From positions 1 to 34,211 of the forward strand of contig CANBWX010000025.1 in NCBI GenBank assembly GCA_947373225.1: DNA of 34,211 bases, read 5' to 3'. Under the pieces are notes generated by a model that was given only the letters and a program-made list of their open reading frames with translations, did no database searches and was not told the origin of the DNA. Origin of the DNA: Flavobacteriaceae bacterium (lineage in GTDB: Bacteria > Bacteroidota > Bacteroidia > Flavobacteriales > Flavobacteriaceae). Shown here piece after piece: positions 7,100 through 15,802 of this stretch. A program made the position numbers and the translations under genes. Every line of letters begins with the position of its first letter. Position 1 is the stretch's first letter.

Positions 7100-9034
7100 T
7101 TATTTTTGTTTGGTTGAATCTACTTTTATTGTTTGAACTGGAATTGTGTTTTTTGAAATAGAATCTATTATAGCTTTTCTTTCTATTTTACTAGCTGCTG
7201 AGCTACCACCTAATTTTGCATACTGACTTTGTAAACTTTTCGCAAGGATTCGTGTTTCCAAATCGGTTCTTGTAATTTTTTTTCTAAGATATTTTTCTAT
7301 CATCAAACTGGCAATTGGCCCAGCAATTGCCGCTCCAAATCCTCCGTTTTCTACTAATATGGCTATGGCAATTTTTGGATTATCTTTTGGTGCAAAAGCA
7401 ACAAAAATAGAGTGATCTTCAAGTTTTGTTCTTACACCATTAATTTTTGCATAATTTTCGGCAGTTCCGGTTTTACCACAAATATCTATCCCTTGAACTC
7501 GTAACGCACTTGCTGTTCCTAAATTGTAAACATCAAATAAACCATCAATCATAGGTTTAAAATACTTTTTGTCTACTGTGGTAATATGTTTTGTTGTAAA
7601 GCGGGTATCAATTTTTTCGCCTTTAATTTTCTTGATGATATGAGGCGTGTAATAATATCCTTCATTAGCAACTGCCGACATCATATTTGCAAGTTGAATA
7701 GGTGTTGCTAAAACTTCACCTTGCCCAATTCCGTTTGAAACGATAGTAGTACCTCTCCATCCACCATTAGGATACATCTTTTTGTAAGTCTTTGAATCTG
7801 GAATTTTTCCTTTTTTCCCTGTTGGTAAATCATATCCCATAAATTGTCCTAATCCAAAACTTTTCACATGCTTACTCCAAATATCAACAGATTCTGATGG
7901 ATTTACATATTTATTTATAGTTCTCATATAAATGTTTTCAAAATAGGTATTACAGGATTCATAAATACCATTATGTAAATGCATCATACCACCATGACAA
8001 TGGCATTTTATAAATCGTCCTTTTAAATAATAGCCATGATTACAGGCAAAAGCAGTTTGTTCATCTATTGCTTCTTCTTGAAGAGCAGCAAGACCAACCA
8101 TAATTTTAAATGGAGAGCCAGGAGGATATTCAGCTAGTAATCCTCTATCATAAAGCGGCTTAGCAATAGAATCTCTATATAAAAGAGTGTAATTTTTAGA
8201 TCTTTGGCGACCCACTAATATTGAAGGATCGTATGATGGGGCAGTTACAAGAGCCAAAATCTCACCAGTTTTAGGTTCTATAGCAACGATTCCACCTCTT
8301 TTATTAATCATTAATTCTTCGCCATATTTTTGAAGTTCCGCATCAATTGTCAAATTGATATCTTCACCTTGAACGGCAATTGTATCATATCTTCCTTCAT
8401 TATAAGAACCAATTTCACGATTGTATTTGTCTTTCTGAAAATATTTTACGCCTTTTACACCTCGTAATATTTCTTCATAACTTTCCTCAACTCCTTGTTT
8501 TCCTATTAAATCACCATTATTGTAATAAGGGTTTTTTTCAACAACTTTTTCGTTTGCTTGTGTTATAAAACCAAAAACATTTGCCCCATAATTTACTTGA
8601 TAATCACGTAGAGAACGTTTTTGAAAATAAAAGCCTTCAAATTTTCGAATTTTTTCCTGAAAAGCTGCAAAATCACTTTTGTTCAATTGAGATAAAAATA
8701 CCGATGGCAATCTCGGGCTATATACTTTGGCTTTTGCCATTATTTTATTAAAATCTTCTTTTGTAATATTTAATAATTGGCAAAATTGCAAAGTGTCTAA
8801 TCTTTTTACATCCTTTGGGATTACCATAATATCATATGAAGGCTGATTGGCAACTAGTAGCTTTCCATTTCTATCGTAGATATAACCTCTTTCGGGATAA
8901 TCATATTTTATTTTTATGGCATTATTGTCCGACTTTAATTTGTAAGTATCATCAATAATTTGCAAATAGAATATCCGTATTACTAGCAATAATGCCGCAA
9001 TAATTATAAGTGAAGGAAGCAACACTTTTCTCAT
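7100..9034 (-). CDS. mrdA: Penicillin-binding protein 2 (elongasome transpeptidase)
   Basis: Class B PBP that cross-links peptidoglycan during cell elongation with RodA. The 644-residue protein has an N-terminal membrane helix (about 5-25), a dimerisation/pedestal domain, and a transpeptidase domain with SPFK (Ser307 nucleophile, Lys310), SCN (360-362) and KTG (521-523). A striking Cys/His-rich segment, CNHG at 331-334 and KCHCHGG at 343-349 plus His352 and His354, lies directly before the SxN motif. Its first four bases overlap the end of mreD, so the two are probably translationally coupled. The C-terminal tail after about 590 is basic and Ser-rich. Confidence 0.96.
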   Translation of the reverse strand: MRKVLLPSLIIIAALLLVIRIFYLQIIDDTYKLKSDNNAIKIKYDYPERGYIYDRNGKLLVANQPSYDIMVIPKDVKRLDTLQFCQLLNITKEDFNKIMAKAKVYSPRLPSVFLSQLNKSDFAAFQEKIRKFEGFYFQKRSLRDYQVNYGANVFGFITQANEKVVEKNPYYNNGDLIGKQGVEESYEEILRGVKGVKYFQKDKYNREIGSYNEGRYDTIAVQGEDINLTIDAELQKYGEELMINKRGGIVAIEPKTGEILALVTAPSYDPSILVGRQRSKNYTLLYRDSIAKPLYDRGLLAEYPPGSPFKIMVGLAALQEEAIDEQTAFACNHGYYLKGRFIKCHCHGGMMHLHNGIYESCNTYFENIYMRTINKYVNPSESVDIWSKHVKSFGLGQFMGYDLPTGKKGKIPDSKTYKKMYPNGGWRGTTIVSNGIGQGEVLATPIQLANMMSAVANEGYYYTPHIIKKIKGEKIDTRFTTKHITTVDKKYFKPMIDGLFDVYNLGTASALRVQGIDICGKTGTAENYAKINGVRTKLEDHSIFVAFAPKDNPKIAIAILVENGGFGAAIAGPIASLMIEKYLRKKITRTDLETRILAKSLQSQYAKLGGSSAASKIERKAIIDSISKNTIPVQTIKVDSTKQK

Positions 9035-9537
9035 CGTCTATTTGGCTTTATAAGATATATTATAATAACGCTGATGGTAATTGTAAATATGGAGCTTAAT
9101 AATGTTCGAATTAAAACATCTAAGAAAAAGCTTATTTGAAATGCTTCAAACAAGAATAAAATAAAATGATGAATTAGAACCGAAAACAGTATAAATGAGA
9201 ACCTTTCTGGTGTTAATACATCAATCAATTTTACAGTTTGGTACTCATAGCTTAAACCAAAAGAAAATCGAAATAAATAGGGTCTATAATAAGCCAAAAC
9301 CACACAAGCCATCGTATGAATTCCACCAGAGTTGCTAAATAAATCCATTATAAATCCAAGAAGAAAACTGGCTAAAAGTAGGCCAGATTTATTGCTGTTT
9401 ACTGGGTATAAAATGATGAATAGAATATATGGAAATGGACTTATATAGCCCAAAAAATTCATGTTGTTAAAAATGATAATTTGAACCGTCAATAGCAGTA
9501 TAAACCGAAAAACATTGGTGAATAAGGTACTATTCAT
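9031..9537 (-). CDS. mreD: Rod shape-determining protein MreD
   Basis: A small polytopic inner-membrane protein of the elongasome that partners MreC. The 168-residue sequence is hydrophobic throughout with about five to six helices and matches the usual MreD length; sequence conservation in this family is low, so the call leans on position between mreC and mrdA. It overlaps mreC by 8 bases at its start and mrdA by 4 bases at its end, a tightly coupled arrangement. ATG at 9537. Confidence 0.9.
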   Translation of the reverse strand: MNSTLFTNVFRFILLLTVQIIIFNNMNFLGYISPFPYILFIILYPVNSNKSGLLLASFLLGFIMDLFSNSGGIHTMACVVLAYYRPYLFRFSFGLSYEYQTVKLIDVLTPERFSFILFSVLIHHFILFLFEAFQISFFLDVLIRTLLSSIFTITISVIIIYLIKPNRR

Positions 9538-10354
9538 TTTTTCCTGCTTTTTCTAAATTAGTAATTTCATCTCGGTCTTTGCTTTTAATAATATATACGT
9601 GACCTAAATTTGTCATATCATTAAAAAGTTTGATATCCAATGTGTAATAATGGTTTTCTTTTTGTTTATACATCTTATATACTGTCCCAATATTTACGTT
9701 TTCAGGAAATATAACCGATTGTCCGCCAGTAACGATGGTGTCTCCTTTTTTTATTGATGCTAATCTAGGAACATCTGTCAATTGTACAAAACCAGTGCTT
9801 TTTCCGTCCCAATTCAAAGAACCAAAATGATTTGATTTTTTTAGTTTTGCGTTTATTTGAGATTTAATATTCAAAATACTCACCACAGTTGAATAGTTTG
9901 CCGAGGTGTTATCAACTATTCCCACAATTCCCAAACTATTGATTACTCCCATGTCCGACTTCACGCCTTGAAGGCTTCCGGAATTTAATGTCAAATAATT
10001 TTCGTGAGCATCATAAGAATTATGAATCACTTTCGAAACTATAATATTTTCAGGTTTTACTCCTTTTAGGTTTTCTAATTTCGGAATTGTAGTAGTGTCT
10101 TTTATATTAAATAGTAAGCTTCTTAGCTTTGCGTTTTCTTGAGCAAGTGCATCATTTTCAGTTTTCAAATTTAAATACTCACTTGCATTATTTATTCTTT
10201 CATAAACTCCACCACTCAAAAAATTAGCCGAACTTATTATTCTGCTTTTGTGGTAGGAATGAGATTGAATAGTTAGGGTTAACGAAATACCCAAAAGCAG
10301 CAAAAACAGTAATCTATTACTGTTTTTATATATAAAGTTAAATATTTGCTGCAT
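9530..10354 (-). CDS. mreC: Rod shape-determining protein MreC
   Basis: Periplasmic scaffold of the elongasome that activates PBP2. The 274-residue protein has one N-terminal membrane helix (about 12-30), a coiled-coil stretch (about 55-85, Asn/Leu/Glu-rich around ENDALAQENAKL) and the beta-rich MreC core from about 120 to 265, with the recognisable GVKSDMGVINSLGIVGIV block. The ATG at 10354 is preceded by AGGTAAAAA, a more Shine-Dalgarno-like leader than most genes here. It is 63 bases downstream of mreB. Confidence 0.95.
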   Translation of the reverse strand: MQQIFNFIYKNSNRLLFLLLLGISLTLTIQSHSYHKSRIISSANFLSGGVYERINNASEYLNLKTENDALAQENAKLRSLLFNIKDTTTIPKLENLKGVKPENIIVSKVIHNSYDAHENYLTLNSGSLQGVKSDMGVINSLGIVGIVDNTSANYSTVVSILNIKSQINAKLKKSNHFGSLNWDGKSTGFVQLTDVPRLASIKKGDTIVTGGQSVIFPENVNIGTVYKMYKQKENHYYTLDIKLFNDMTNLGHVYIIKSKDRDEITNLEKAGKNE

Positions 10355-10417
10355 TTTTTACCTGTATAATATATGTTGTAAAATTTTTAAACTGTAAGTC
10401 GTAAGCTAGACAAAGTC

Positions 10418-11446
10418 TTATTTAATCAAAACACTTTTAAATTTCGCTAAATTTTTAAGCGCCATTCCTGTTCCTCTTACAACGGCTCTTAAAGGATCTT
10501 CGGCAATGTAAACAGGTAAATCTGTTTTTTGCGAAATTCTTTTATCAAGACCTCTCAACATTGATCCTCCACCGGCAAGGTAAATACCTGTATTGTATAT
10601 ATCCGCTGCTAATTCTGGAGGTGTTTGTGATAAGGTTTCCATTACAGCATCTTCAATTCGTTGAATCGATTTGTCTAATGCTTTTGCAATTTCTCTATAA
10701 GAAACCGCAACTTGTTTTGGTTTTCCGGTAAGTAAATCTCTACCTTGAACTGACATATCTTCAGGAGGAGTTTCTAAATCTTCGATAGCAGCTCCCACTT
10801 GAATTTTTATTTTTTCTGCAGTACTTTCTCCAACAAAAAGGTTGTGTTGGGTACGCATATAATATACGATGTCATTTGTAAAAACATCACCAGCAATTTT
10901 TACCGATTTGTCGCATACAATTCCACCTAAAGCGATTACAGCAATTTCGGTTGTTCCACCACCAATATCAACAATCATATTTCCTTTTGGTTGCATAATG
11001 TCAATACCAATACCTATAGCCGCAGCCATTGGTTCGTGTATCAAATAAACTTCTTTTCCGTTAACTCTTTCGCAAGATTCCTTAACGGCTCTCATTTCTA
11101 CTTCTGTAATTCCAGAAGGAATACAAACCACCATACGAAGTGCTGGAGTAAACATTCTTTTTTTCAATGCAGGAATGCTTTTTATAAGCATGCTTATCAT
11201 TTTTTCGGAAGCATCAAAATCAGCAATTACACCGTCTTTCAAAGGTCTAATTGTTTTAATATTTTCGTGGGTTTTCCCTTGCATCATGCTGGCTTCTTTA
11301 CCAACGGCAATTATTTTCCCTGAGACTCTATCACGAGCAACTATTGATGGACTGTCAATTACGACTTTATCATTGTGTATGATTAAAGTGTTTGCGGTAC
11401 CAAGGTCTATCGCGATATCCTCGGTCATGAAATCAAAAAATCCCAT
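10418..11446 (-). CDS. mreB: Rod shape-determining actin homologue MreB
   Basis: Bacterial actin that organises wall elongation beneath the membrane. The 342-residue protein has the actin-fold phosphate loops DLGTANTLI near the N-terminus and DIGGGTTEIAVI near residue 160, followed by the C-terminal LAGGGSMLRGLD adenosine motif. Length and start (MGFFDFMTEDIAIDLG) are typical of Bacteroidota MreB. It follows purH by 52 bases and leads the mreC-mreD-mrdA-rodA series. A TAGCTTTG -7 element in the spacer suggests it can be transcribed apart from purH. Confidence 0.98.
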   Translation of the reverse strand: MGFFDFMTEDIAIDLGTANTLIIHNDKVVIDSPSIVARDRVSGKIIAVGKEASMMQGKTHENIKTIRPLKDGVIADFDASEKMISMLIKSIPALKKRMFTPALRMVVCIPSGITEVEMRAVKESCERVNGKEVYLIHEPMAAAIGIGIDIMQPKGNMIVDIGGGTTEIAVIALGGIVCDKSVKIAGDVFTNDIVYYMRTQHNLFVGESTAEKIKIQVGAAIEDLETPPEDMSVQGRDLLTGKPKQVAVSYREIAKALDKSIQRIEDAVMETLSQTPPELAADIYNTGIYLAGGGSMLRGLDKRISQKTDLPVYIAEDPLRAVVRGTGMALKNLAKFKSVLIK

Positions 11447-11484
11447 AAATTTTTAAGGGTTAAAAGTTATAAATTTGTAACGTA

Positions 11485-11492
11485 CAAAGCTA
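11485..11492 (-). promoter_or_regulatory. Possible mreB -7 element (TAGCTTTG)
   Basis: Minus-strand TAGCTTTG matches TAnnTTTG and lies about 40 bases before the mreB ATG, just downstream of the purH stop. No TTG is present at 17-23 bases upstream. It would give the wall cluster its own promoter inside a purH-led operon. Confidence 0.4.
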
Positions 11493-11498
11493 AACAAA

Positions 11499-13025
11499 TT
11501 AATGTTTGAAATGACGTGTTCCTGTAAATACCATTGCAAGTTTATTTTCGTTGCAATAATCAATACTTAATTGGTCTTTTATGGATCCTCCTGGTTGAAT
11601 TACTGCTGTAATTCCAGCATTTTTTGCAATTTCAACACAATCCGGAAACGGGAAAAAAGCATCACTTGCCATTGAAGCACCCTCTAAACTAAATCCGAAA
11701 ACTCTTGCTTTTTCAATTGCTTGTAAAAGTGCATCAACTCTTGAGGTTTGTCCTGTTCCTGACGAAATTAAAGTTCCGTTTTTTGCAAATACAATCGTAT
11801 TCGATTTGGTATTCTTGCATACTTTAGACGCAAAGATTAAATCATTTATTTCTTGTTCTGTAGGAGCTGTTACTGTAACGGTTTTTAAGTCAGTTTTAGT
11901 ATCAGTGATATTATTTCTTTCTTGAACCAAAACTCCATTTAAACAAGTTCGAACTTGTTTTTGCGGTAAAGCAACTTCATTTTGAACTAAAATTATTCTG
12001 TTTTTCTTTTCTTGTAAAATGGCAATTGCTGCGTCGTCATAAGATGGAGCGATTACTACTTCGCAAAATAATTTGTTTATTTCGATTGCAGTTGCTACAT
12101 CAATTTTTGTATTTGCTATTAAAACGCCACCAAAAGCGGAAGTTGGATCGCAAGCCAAAGCTACATTATAAGCTTCGCTAATTGTTTCTCTTGTTGCTAA
12201 TCCGCAAGCGTTGTTATGTTTTAAAATAGCAAATGTTGGTCCGTCATTTTTGAATTCGTTAATCAAATTAACCGCAGCATCTACATCCAATAAATTATTG
12301 TATGACAATTCTTTTCCGTGAAGTTTTTTGAACATGGCGTCAAAATCACCAAAGAAAAAACCTTTTTGATGTGGGTTTTCGCCATATCTTAAAATTTGTC
12401 CATTTTCAATACTAGTTTTGAAAATAGTTTCATCTGTATTGAAATAGTTGAAAATTGCTGCATCATAATGAGAAGAAACATGAAATGCTTTGGTAGCAAA
12501 TAATTTTCTGTTTTCTAATGTTGTTGCTCCGTTTTGCTCTGTAATCAAATCTAAAAGTAAACTGTATTCAGCAACCGATGGAATGATTACAGTATCGTTG
12601 AAATTTTTTGCAGCAGCACGAATTAACGAAATACCACCAATGTCAATTTTTTCGATGATATCTTCTTCACTAGCTCCAGAAGCAACGGTTTTTTCGAAAG
12701 GATATAAGTCAACAATTACCAAATCAATTTGCGGAATGTCATATTCCAACATTTGTTTTACATCGGTTTCATTGTCTTGACGATTTAAGATTCCACCAAA
12801 AACTTTCGGATGCAAAGTTTTAACTCTTCCACCAAGAATAGACGGATAAGAAGTTACATCTTCAACAGGAATAACCGGAATACCTAGGTTTTTAATAAAT
12901 TCTTCGGTACCGCCAGTAGAGTAAAAAGTGACGTTTTGCTCGTGTAATTTCTGAATAATTGGTGCTAAACCTTCTTTTGAAAAGACTGAAATCAATGCTG
13001 ATTTGATTGTTTTTGTTGTGCTCAT
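11499..13025 (-). CDS. purH: Bifunctional AICAR transformylase / IMP cyclohydrolase
   Basis: PurH carries out the last two steps of de novo IMP synthesis. The N-terminal MGS-like cyclohydrolase domain (about 8-150) has YSTGGT and GGRVKTLHPKVFGGIL, and the transformylase domain has KHNNACGLA with the catalytic Lys-His pair. The 508 residues match the family. The start is set at the ATG at 13025 (MSTTKTIKSALISV): an in-frame extension to 13052 would begin inside the purH -7 promoter element. The gene leads the wall-elongation cluster on the same strand, a nucleotide gene placed upstream of mreB. Confidence 0.97.
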   Translation of the reverse strand: MSTTKTIKSALISVFSKEGLAPIIQKLHEQNVTFYSTGGTEEFIKNLGIPVIPVEDVTSYPSILGGRVKTLHPKVFGGILNRQDNETDVKQMLEYDIPQIDLVIVDLYPFEKTVASGASEEDIIEKIDIGGISLIRAAAKNFNDTVIIPSVAEYSLLLDLITEQNGATTLENRKLFATKAFHVSSHYDAAIFNYFNTDETIFKTSIENGQILRYGENPHQKGFFFGDFDAMFKKLHGKELSYNNLLDVDAAVNLINEFKNDGPTFAILKHNNACGLATRETISEAYNVALACDPTSAFGGVLIANTKIDVATAIEINKLFCEVVIAPSYDDAAIAILQEKKNRIILVQNEVALPQKQVRTCLNGVLVQERNNITDTKTDLKTVTVTAPTEQEINDLIFASKVCKNTKSNTIVFAKNGTLISSGTGQTSRVDALLQAIEKARVFGFSLEGASMASDAFFPFPDCVEIAKNAGITAVIQPGGSIKDQLSIDYCNENKLAMVFTGTRHFKH

Positions 13026-13049
13026 TATATAGTTGTGAATTTTACCGTG

Positions 13050-13080
13050 CAAAAGTAGTTTTTTTGACGTTAAAATTCAA
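13050..13080 (-). promoter_or_regulatory. purH: purH promoter (TTG-N20-TACTTTTG)
   Basis: Minus-strand TACTTTTG (13057-13050) matches TAnnTTTG, with TTG (13080-13078) 20 bases upstream, a good fit to the Bacteroidota consensus. The start site would fall shortly before the ATG at 13025. It is interlocked with the oppositely directed permease promoter. Confidence 0.7.
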
Positions 13081-13091
13081 ATGTATTTTTG
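13064..13091 (+). promoter_or_regulatory. Permease promoter (TTG-N17-TATTTTTG)
   Basis: TTG at 13064-13066 and TATTTTTG at 13084-13091 with a 17-base spacer fit the consensus on the plus strand. The leader to the ATG at 13191 would be about 95 bases. The -33 elements of this and the purH promoter each lie within the other promoter. Confidence 0.6.
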
Positions 13092-13190
13092 TAACAATAT
13101 TTTAAAATAGGCTACCAATGAAGTAATGATTTTTCATTAGGTTTTTCATTAAAATTTTTGGAATTTTACAATAACACAAAACAAGGGTTT

Positions 13191-14441
13191 ATGCTAGTTT
13201 ATTTTCGATTATTATCTGAGAGTTTCGGTTTTGCGATGAATGCTTTGCGAAACAATAAATTGCGAACACTTTTGTCGTTACTTGGTGTTACCATTGGTAT
13301 TTTTTCGATAATTGCAGTTCTTGCCGCTGTTGATTCATTGGATAGAAAGATTAAAAAAGATCTAAGTTCTTTAGATAAAAACACCATTTATTTAATGAAA
13401 ATGTCATTTGGACCCTCTCAAATTCCGCAATGGAAAAGAGAACAGTTTCCTAATGTGAAATATGATGAATACATTTATTTGAAAGGGGCGATGGATAATA
13501 CGGATCAAATGGGCTATCAGATTTTCACCAAAAGAGAAGTTATTAAATATGAATCGAAAACGGTTAGTGATGTAAATATTGTTCCTGTTTCGCATGAATT
13601 TATAGATATTCAAGGACTGGAATTTGAAAAAGGAAGATTTTACAACGAATCCGAAGCCAATTCTGCTGCTACTGTTATTGTAATAGGAGACGAAATTGCA
13701 AAATCGTTATTCGACGATGAAGAGCCAATTGGCAAAAAAGTGCGTTTATATGGCCAACGATTTACTGTTATTGGGGTTTTGAAAAAACAAGGATCTGGAG
13801 CATTTGGGAATAGCAATGATACTTCGGCTTTTGTTCCTGTTAATTTTGTTAGGCAATTATATGGCGATAACAATAAGGCATTAACGAATGTTATTATACT
13901 TAAACCACAAAAAGGAATTGATATGGAAGCCTATAAAGCTGAAATAACTCAAAAATTACGAAATTTACGTGGGCTAAAATCAGGTGAAATAGATAATTTC
14001 TTTATTAATGTCCTTTCGGGATTTACGGATTTAATTGACGGAATAATTGGAAAAATGAATGTTGTAGGCTGGATAATTAGTGGGTTTTCCTTGCTTGTGG
14101 GAGGTTTTGGGATTGCGAATATTATGTTTGTATCCGTGAAGGAAAGAACAAATTTAATTGGAATCCAGAAATCTCTTGGTGCCAAAAACAGATTTATATT
14201 ATTTCAATTCTTGTTTGAAGCTATTATTCTCTCTGTAATTGGAGGGATTATCGGGTTGTTTTTGGTTTGGATTATCGCAATGATTTTGACCAAAGTCTTA
14301 GATTTTGAATTCGTTCTAGGATTTGGAAATATTGTTTTAGGAACAGGTTTAGCCGCAATAATCGGATTGATTTCAGGAATTCTTCCTGCAATTACAGCAT
14401 CTAAATTAGATCCTGTAGAAGCAATTAGAACGGGAATGTAA
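13191..14441 (+). CDS. MacB/FtsX-type ABC transporter permease
   Basis: A 416-residue permease of the MacB type. It has one N-terminal membrane helix after the ALRNNKLRTLLSLLGVTIGIFSIIAV signature segment (residues about 16-42), a large periplasmic core domain (about 45-270), and an FtsX domain of three helices at the C-terminus ending in SKLDPVEAIRTGM. MacB-type permeases pair with an ATPase to drive mechanotransmission across the envelope, for export of peptides, drugs or lipoproteins; no ATPase or periplasmic adaptor gene is nearby, so its partner must be elsewhere. The ATG at 13191 is chosen; the frame is open further up to a TTG at 13158 but the added residues do not resemble the family start. 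Confidence 0.92.
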   Translation: MLVYFRLLSESFGFAMNALRNNKLRTLLSLLGVTIGIFSIIAVLAAVDSLDRKIKKDLSSLDKNTIYLMKMSFGPSQIPQWKREQFPNVKYDEYIYLKGAMDNTDQMGYQIFTKREVIKYESKTVSDVNIVPVSHEFIDIQGLEFEKGRFYNESEANSAATVIVIGDEIAKSLFDDEEPIGKKVRLYGQRFTVIGVLKKQGSGAFGNSNDTSAFVPVNFVRQLYGDNNKALTNVIILKPQKGIDMEAYKAEITQKLRNLRGLKSGEIDNFFINVLSGFTDLIDGIIGKMNVVGWIISGFSLLVGGFGIANIMFVSVKERTNLIGIQKSLGAKNRFILFQFLFEAIILSVIGGIIGLFLVWIIAMILTKVLDFEFVLGFGNIVLGTGLAAIIGLISGILPAITASKLDPVEAIRTGM

Positions 14442-14444
14442 GAA

Positions 14445-14487
14445 AGTGTTCAGTGTTCAGTTTACAGAGTATTCGGTTACAGCATTT
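14445..14487. repeat. Degenerate 7-base tandem repeat (AGTGTTC-like)
   Basis: AGTGTTC occurs twice in direct succession (14445-14451 and 14452-14458), followed by AGTTTAC and more diverged units to about 14487. It begins three bases after the permease stop, in the spacer before the next plus-strand gene. No inverted copy of this repeat is visible. Confidence 0.6.
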
Positions 14488-14527
14488 CTTTTTATAACAT
14501 CGCTGATTCTTACTATTTGTCACGCTG

Positions 14528-14569
14528 GAAGCGTCTCAGAGTGTTAGAGCAATTTGATTTAGACGCTTC
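14528..14569. repeat. Inverted repeat GAAGCGTCT / AGACGCTTC
   Basis: Perfect 9-base arms at 14528-14536 and 14561-14569 enclose a 24-base loop; TTGTAAAAAAA follows. It lies in the permease to small-protein spacer, 21 bases before the next ATG. It lacks a U tract in the plus direction, so I do not call it a terminator. Confidence 0.6.
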
Positions 14570-14590
14570 TTGTAAAAAAATAAAATTAGA

Positions 14591-14821
14591 ATGGAACAAA
14601 TAATCACTTTGTCAATAATAATGATTGCCATTGGTGCTTTTATTTATATTTCTAAATATAAAAATAAGGGAAAACCAAAAATTGGAATTAAAAGAGACAA
14701 GTTGTCTGATTATTTTAAAGATTATGTTGATTTGAAGTCATATTGGACTTCTATAGCATTTATTGTTGTTGGTGTTACAATTTTAATCGCAATATTGATA
14801 ATAGAATTAGTGTTTAGTTAA
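14591..14821 (+). CDS. Small two-helix membrane protein, unknown function
   Basis: A 76-residue protein with an N-terminal helix (about 3-21), a strongly basic middle (KYKNKGKPKIGIKRDK, about 23-38), a soluble stretch with YFKDYVDLKSYW, and a C-terminal helix (about 52-75). This looks like a hairpin membrane protein with a short charged loop. I recognise no family. The ATG start and coherent hydrophobic pattern support it, but it is short and has no clear promoter; the upstream spacer holds repeats rather than a consensus -7 element. Confidence 0.65.
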   Translation: MEQIITLSIIMIAIGAFIYISKYKNKGKPKIGIKRDKLSDYFKDYVDLKSYWTSIAFIVVGVTILIAILIIELVFS

Positions 14822-14903
14822 TATCAGCGCAATTGTAAACAATAAAACCCTAGATGTACAGTTTTCAATAGGAAATCATTGAAACCTGAGAGCATATATT
14901 TTG

Positions 14904-14934
14904 ACCAAAAAAAATCCCGATTATCTCGGGATTT
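14904..14934 (-). terminator. Intrinsic terminator after accD
   Basis: Arms 14912-14920 (AAATCCCGA) and 14926-14934 form a perfect 9-pair stem with loop TTATC. Read on the minus strand it ends in a run of eight U. It begins seven bases after the accD stop. Confidence 0.9.
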
Positions 14935-14940
14935 CTTAAT

Positions 14941-15795
14941 TTATCTAATATTGATATTTTGTATCAAATCAATATACAAATTGATCTTGTCTTTCAATTC
15001 TTTTCGAGGAGTAATAAAATCCAGAAAACCATGTTCTAGAACAAATTCGGCAGTTTGAAAACCTTCCGGTAAATCTTTTCCTGTTGTATCTTTTACAACT
15101 CTTGGTCCGGCAAAACCTATTAAAGCGCCAGGTTCCGAAATGTTAATATCACCAAGCATGGCATAAGAAGCCGTTGTTCCGCCAGTTGTTGGGTCTGTAC
15201 AAAGAGAAATATAAGGAATATTTGCATCGGCAAGTTGCGCCAGTTTTGCAGAAGTTTTTGCTAATTGCATCAACGAATAAGCGGCTTCCATCATTCTAGC
15301 TCCACCAGATTTTGAAATCATTACAAAAGGAATGTTGTTTTTAATGGAATAATCTATTCCACGAGCAATTTTTTCACCTACAACACCGCCTATAGAACCA
15401 CCAATGAAGGCAAAATCCATACAACAAACTACTAAATCTTTTCCTTTTGATTTTCCAACTCCTGTTCGGATTGCATCATTCAATTTGGTCTTGCTAATAG
15501 TGTCTTTTAAACGATCCGAATATTTCTTGGTGTCAACAAAATGTAACGTATCCTTTGATGTCATTTTTGCATCTAATTCAACAAACTTATTATCGTCGAA
15601 CAATATTTCGAAATATTCTTTGCTTCCAATTCTAACATGAAAACCATCTTCAGGGCTTACATATAAGTTTCGAGCTAATTCTTCGGCGTCAATTACTTTT
15701 CCAGTAGGCGATTTATACCAAAGTCCTTTTGGGACATCCATTTTGTCTTCGGTAGCCGTTGTAATTCCTTTTTCTGTTCTTTTAAACCAAGCCAT
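14941..15795 (-). CDS. accD: Acetyl-CoA carboxylase carboxyltransferase subunit beta
   Basis: AccD forms, with AccA, the carboxyltransferase that moves CO2 from biotin to acetyl-CoA to make malonyl-CoA for fatty acid synthesis. The 284 residues carry the crotonase-like carboxyltransferase core, including [26 protein letters not shown] and [12 protein letters not shown]. In the N-terminal region where E. coli AccD has a CxxC...CxxC zinc ribbon, this protein reads SPTG (29-32) and SPED (47-50): all four cysteines are absent while the surrounding residues are conserved. ATG at 15795. It lies downstream of fbaA on the same strand, separated by a repeat hairpin, and ends at a strong terminator. 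Confidence 0.95.
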   Translation of the reverse strand: MAWFKRTEKGITTATEDKMDVPKGLWYKSPTGKVIDAEELARNLYVSPEDGFHVRIGSKEYFEILFDDNKFVELDAKMTSKDTLHFVDTKKYSDRLKDTISKTKLNDAIRTGVGKSKGKDLVVCCMDFAFIGGSIGGVVGEKIARGIDYSIKNNIPFVMISKSGGARMMEAAYSLMQLAKTSAKLAQLADANIPYISLCTDPTTGGTTASYAMLGDINISEPGALIGFAGPRVVKDTTGKDLPEGFQTAEFVLEHGFLDFITPRKELKDKINLYIDLIQNINIR

Positions 15796-15802
15796 ATTAG
15801 TA

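Noticed and set aside
10991-11456. Two open frames (93 and 110 codons) antisense to mreB
   Set aside because: Both lie opposite the mreB phosphate-loop region and overlap each other; no protein-like features.
14528-14569. Inverted repeat as terminator of the permease gene
   Set aside because: 24-base loop and no U run in the plus direction.
13191-14821. Permease plus 76-residue protein as a two-gene transport system
   Set aside because: No ATPase, no adaptor, and a 149-base repeat-bearing spacer separates them; co-function is not supported.
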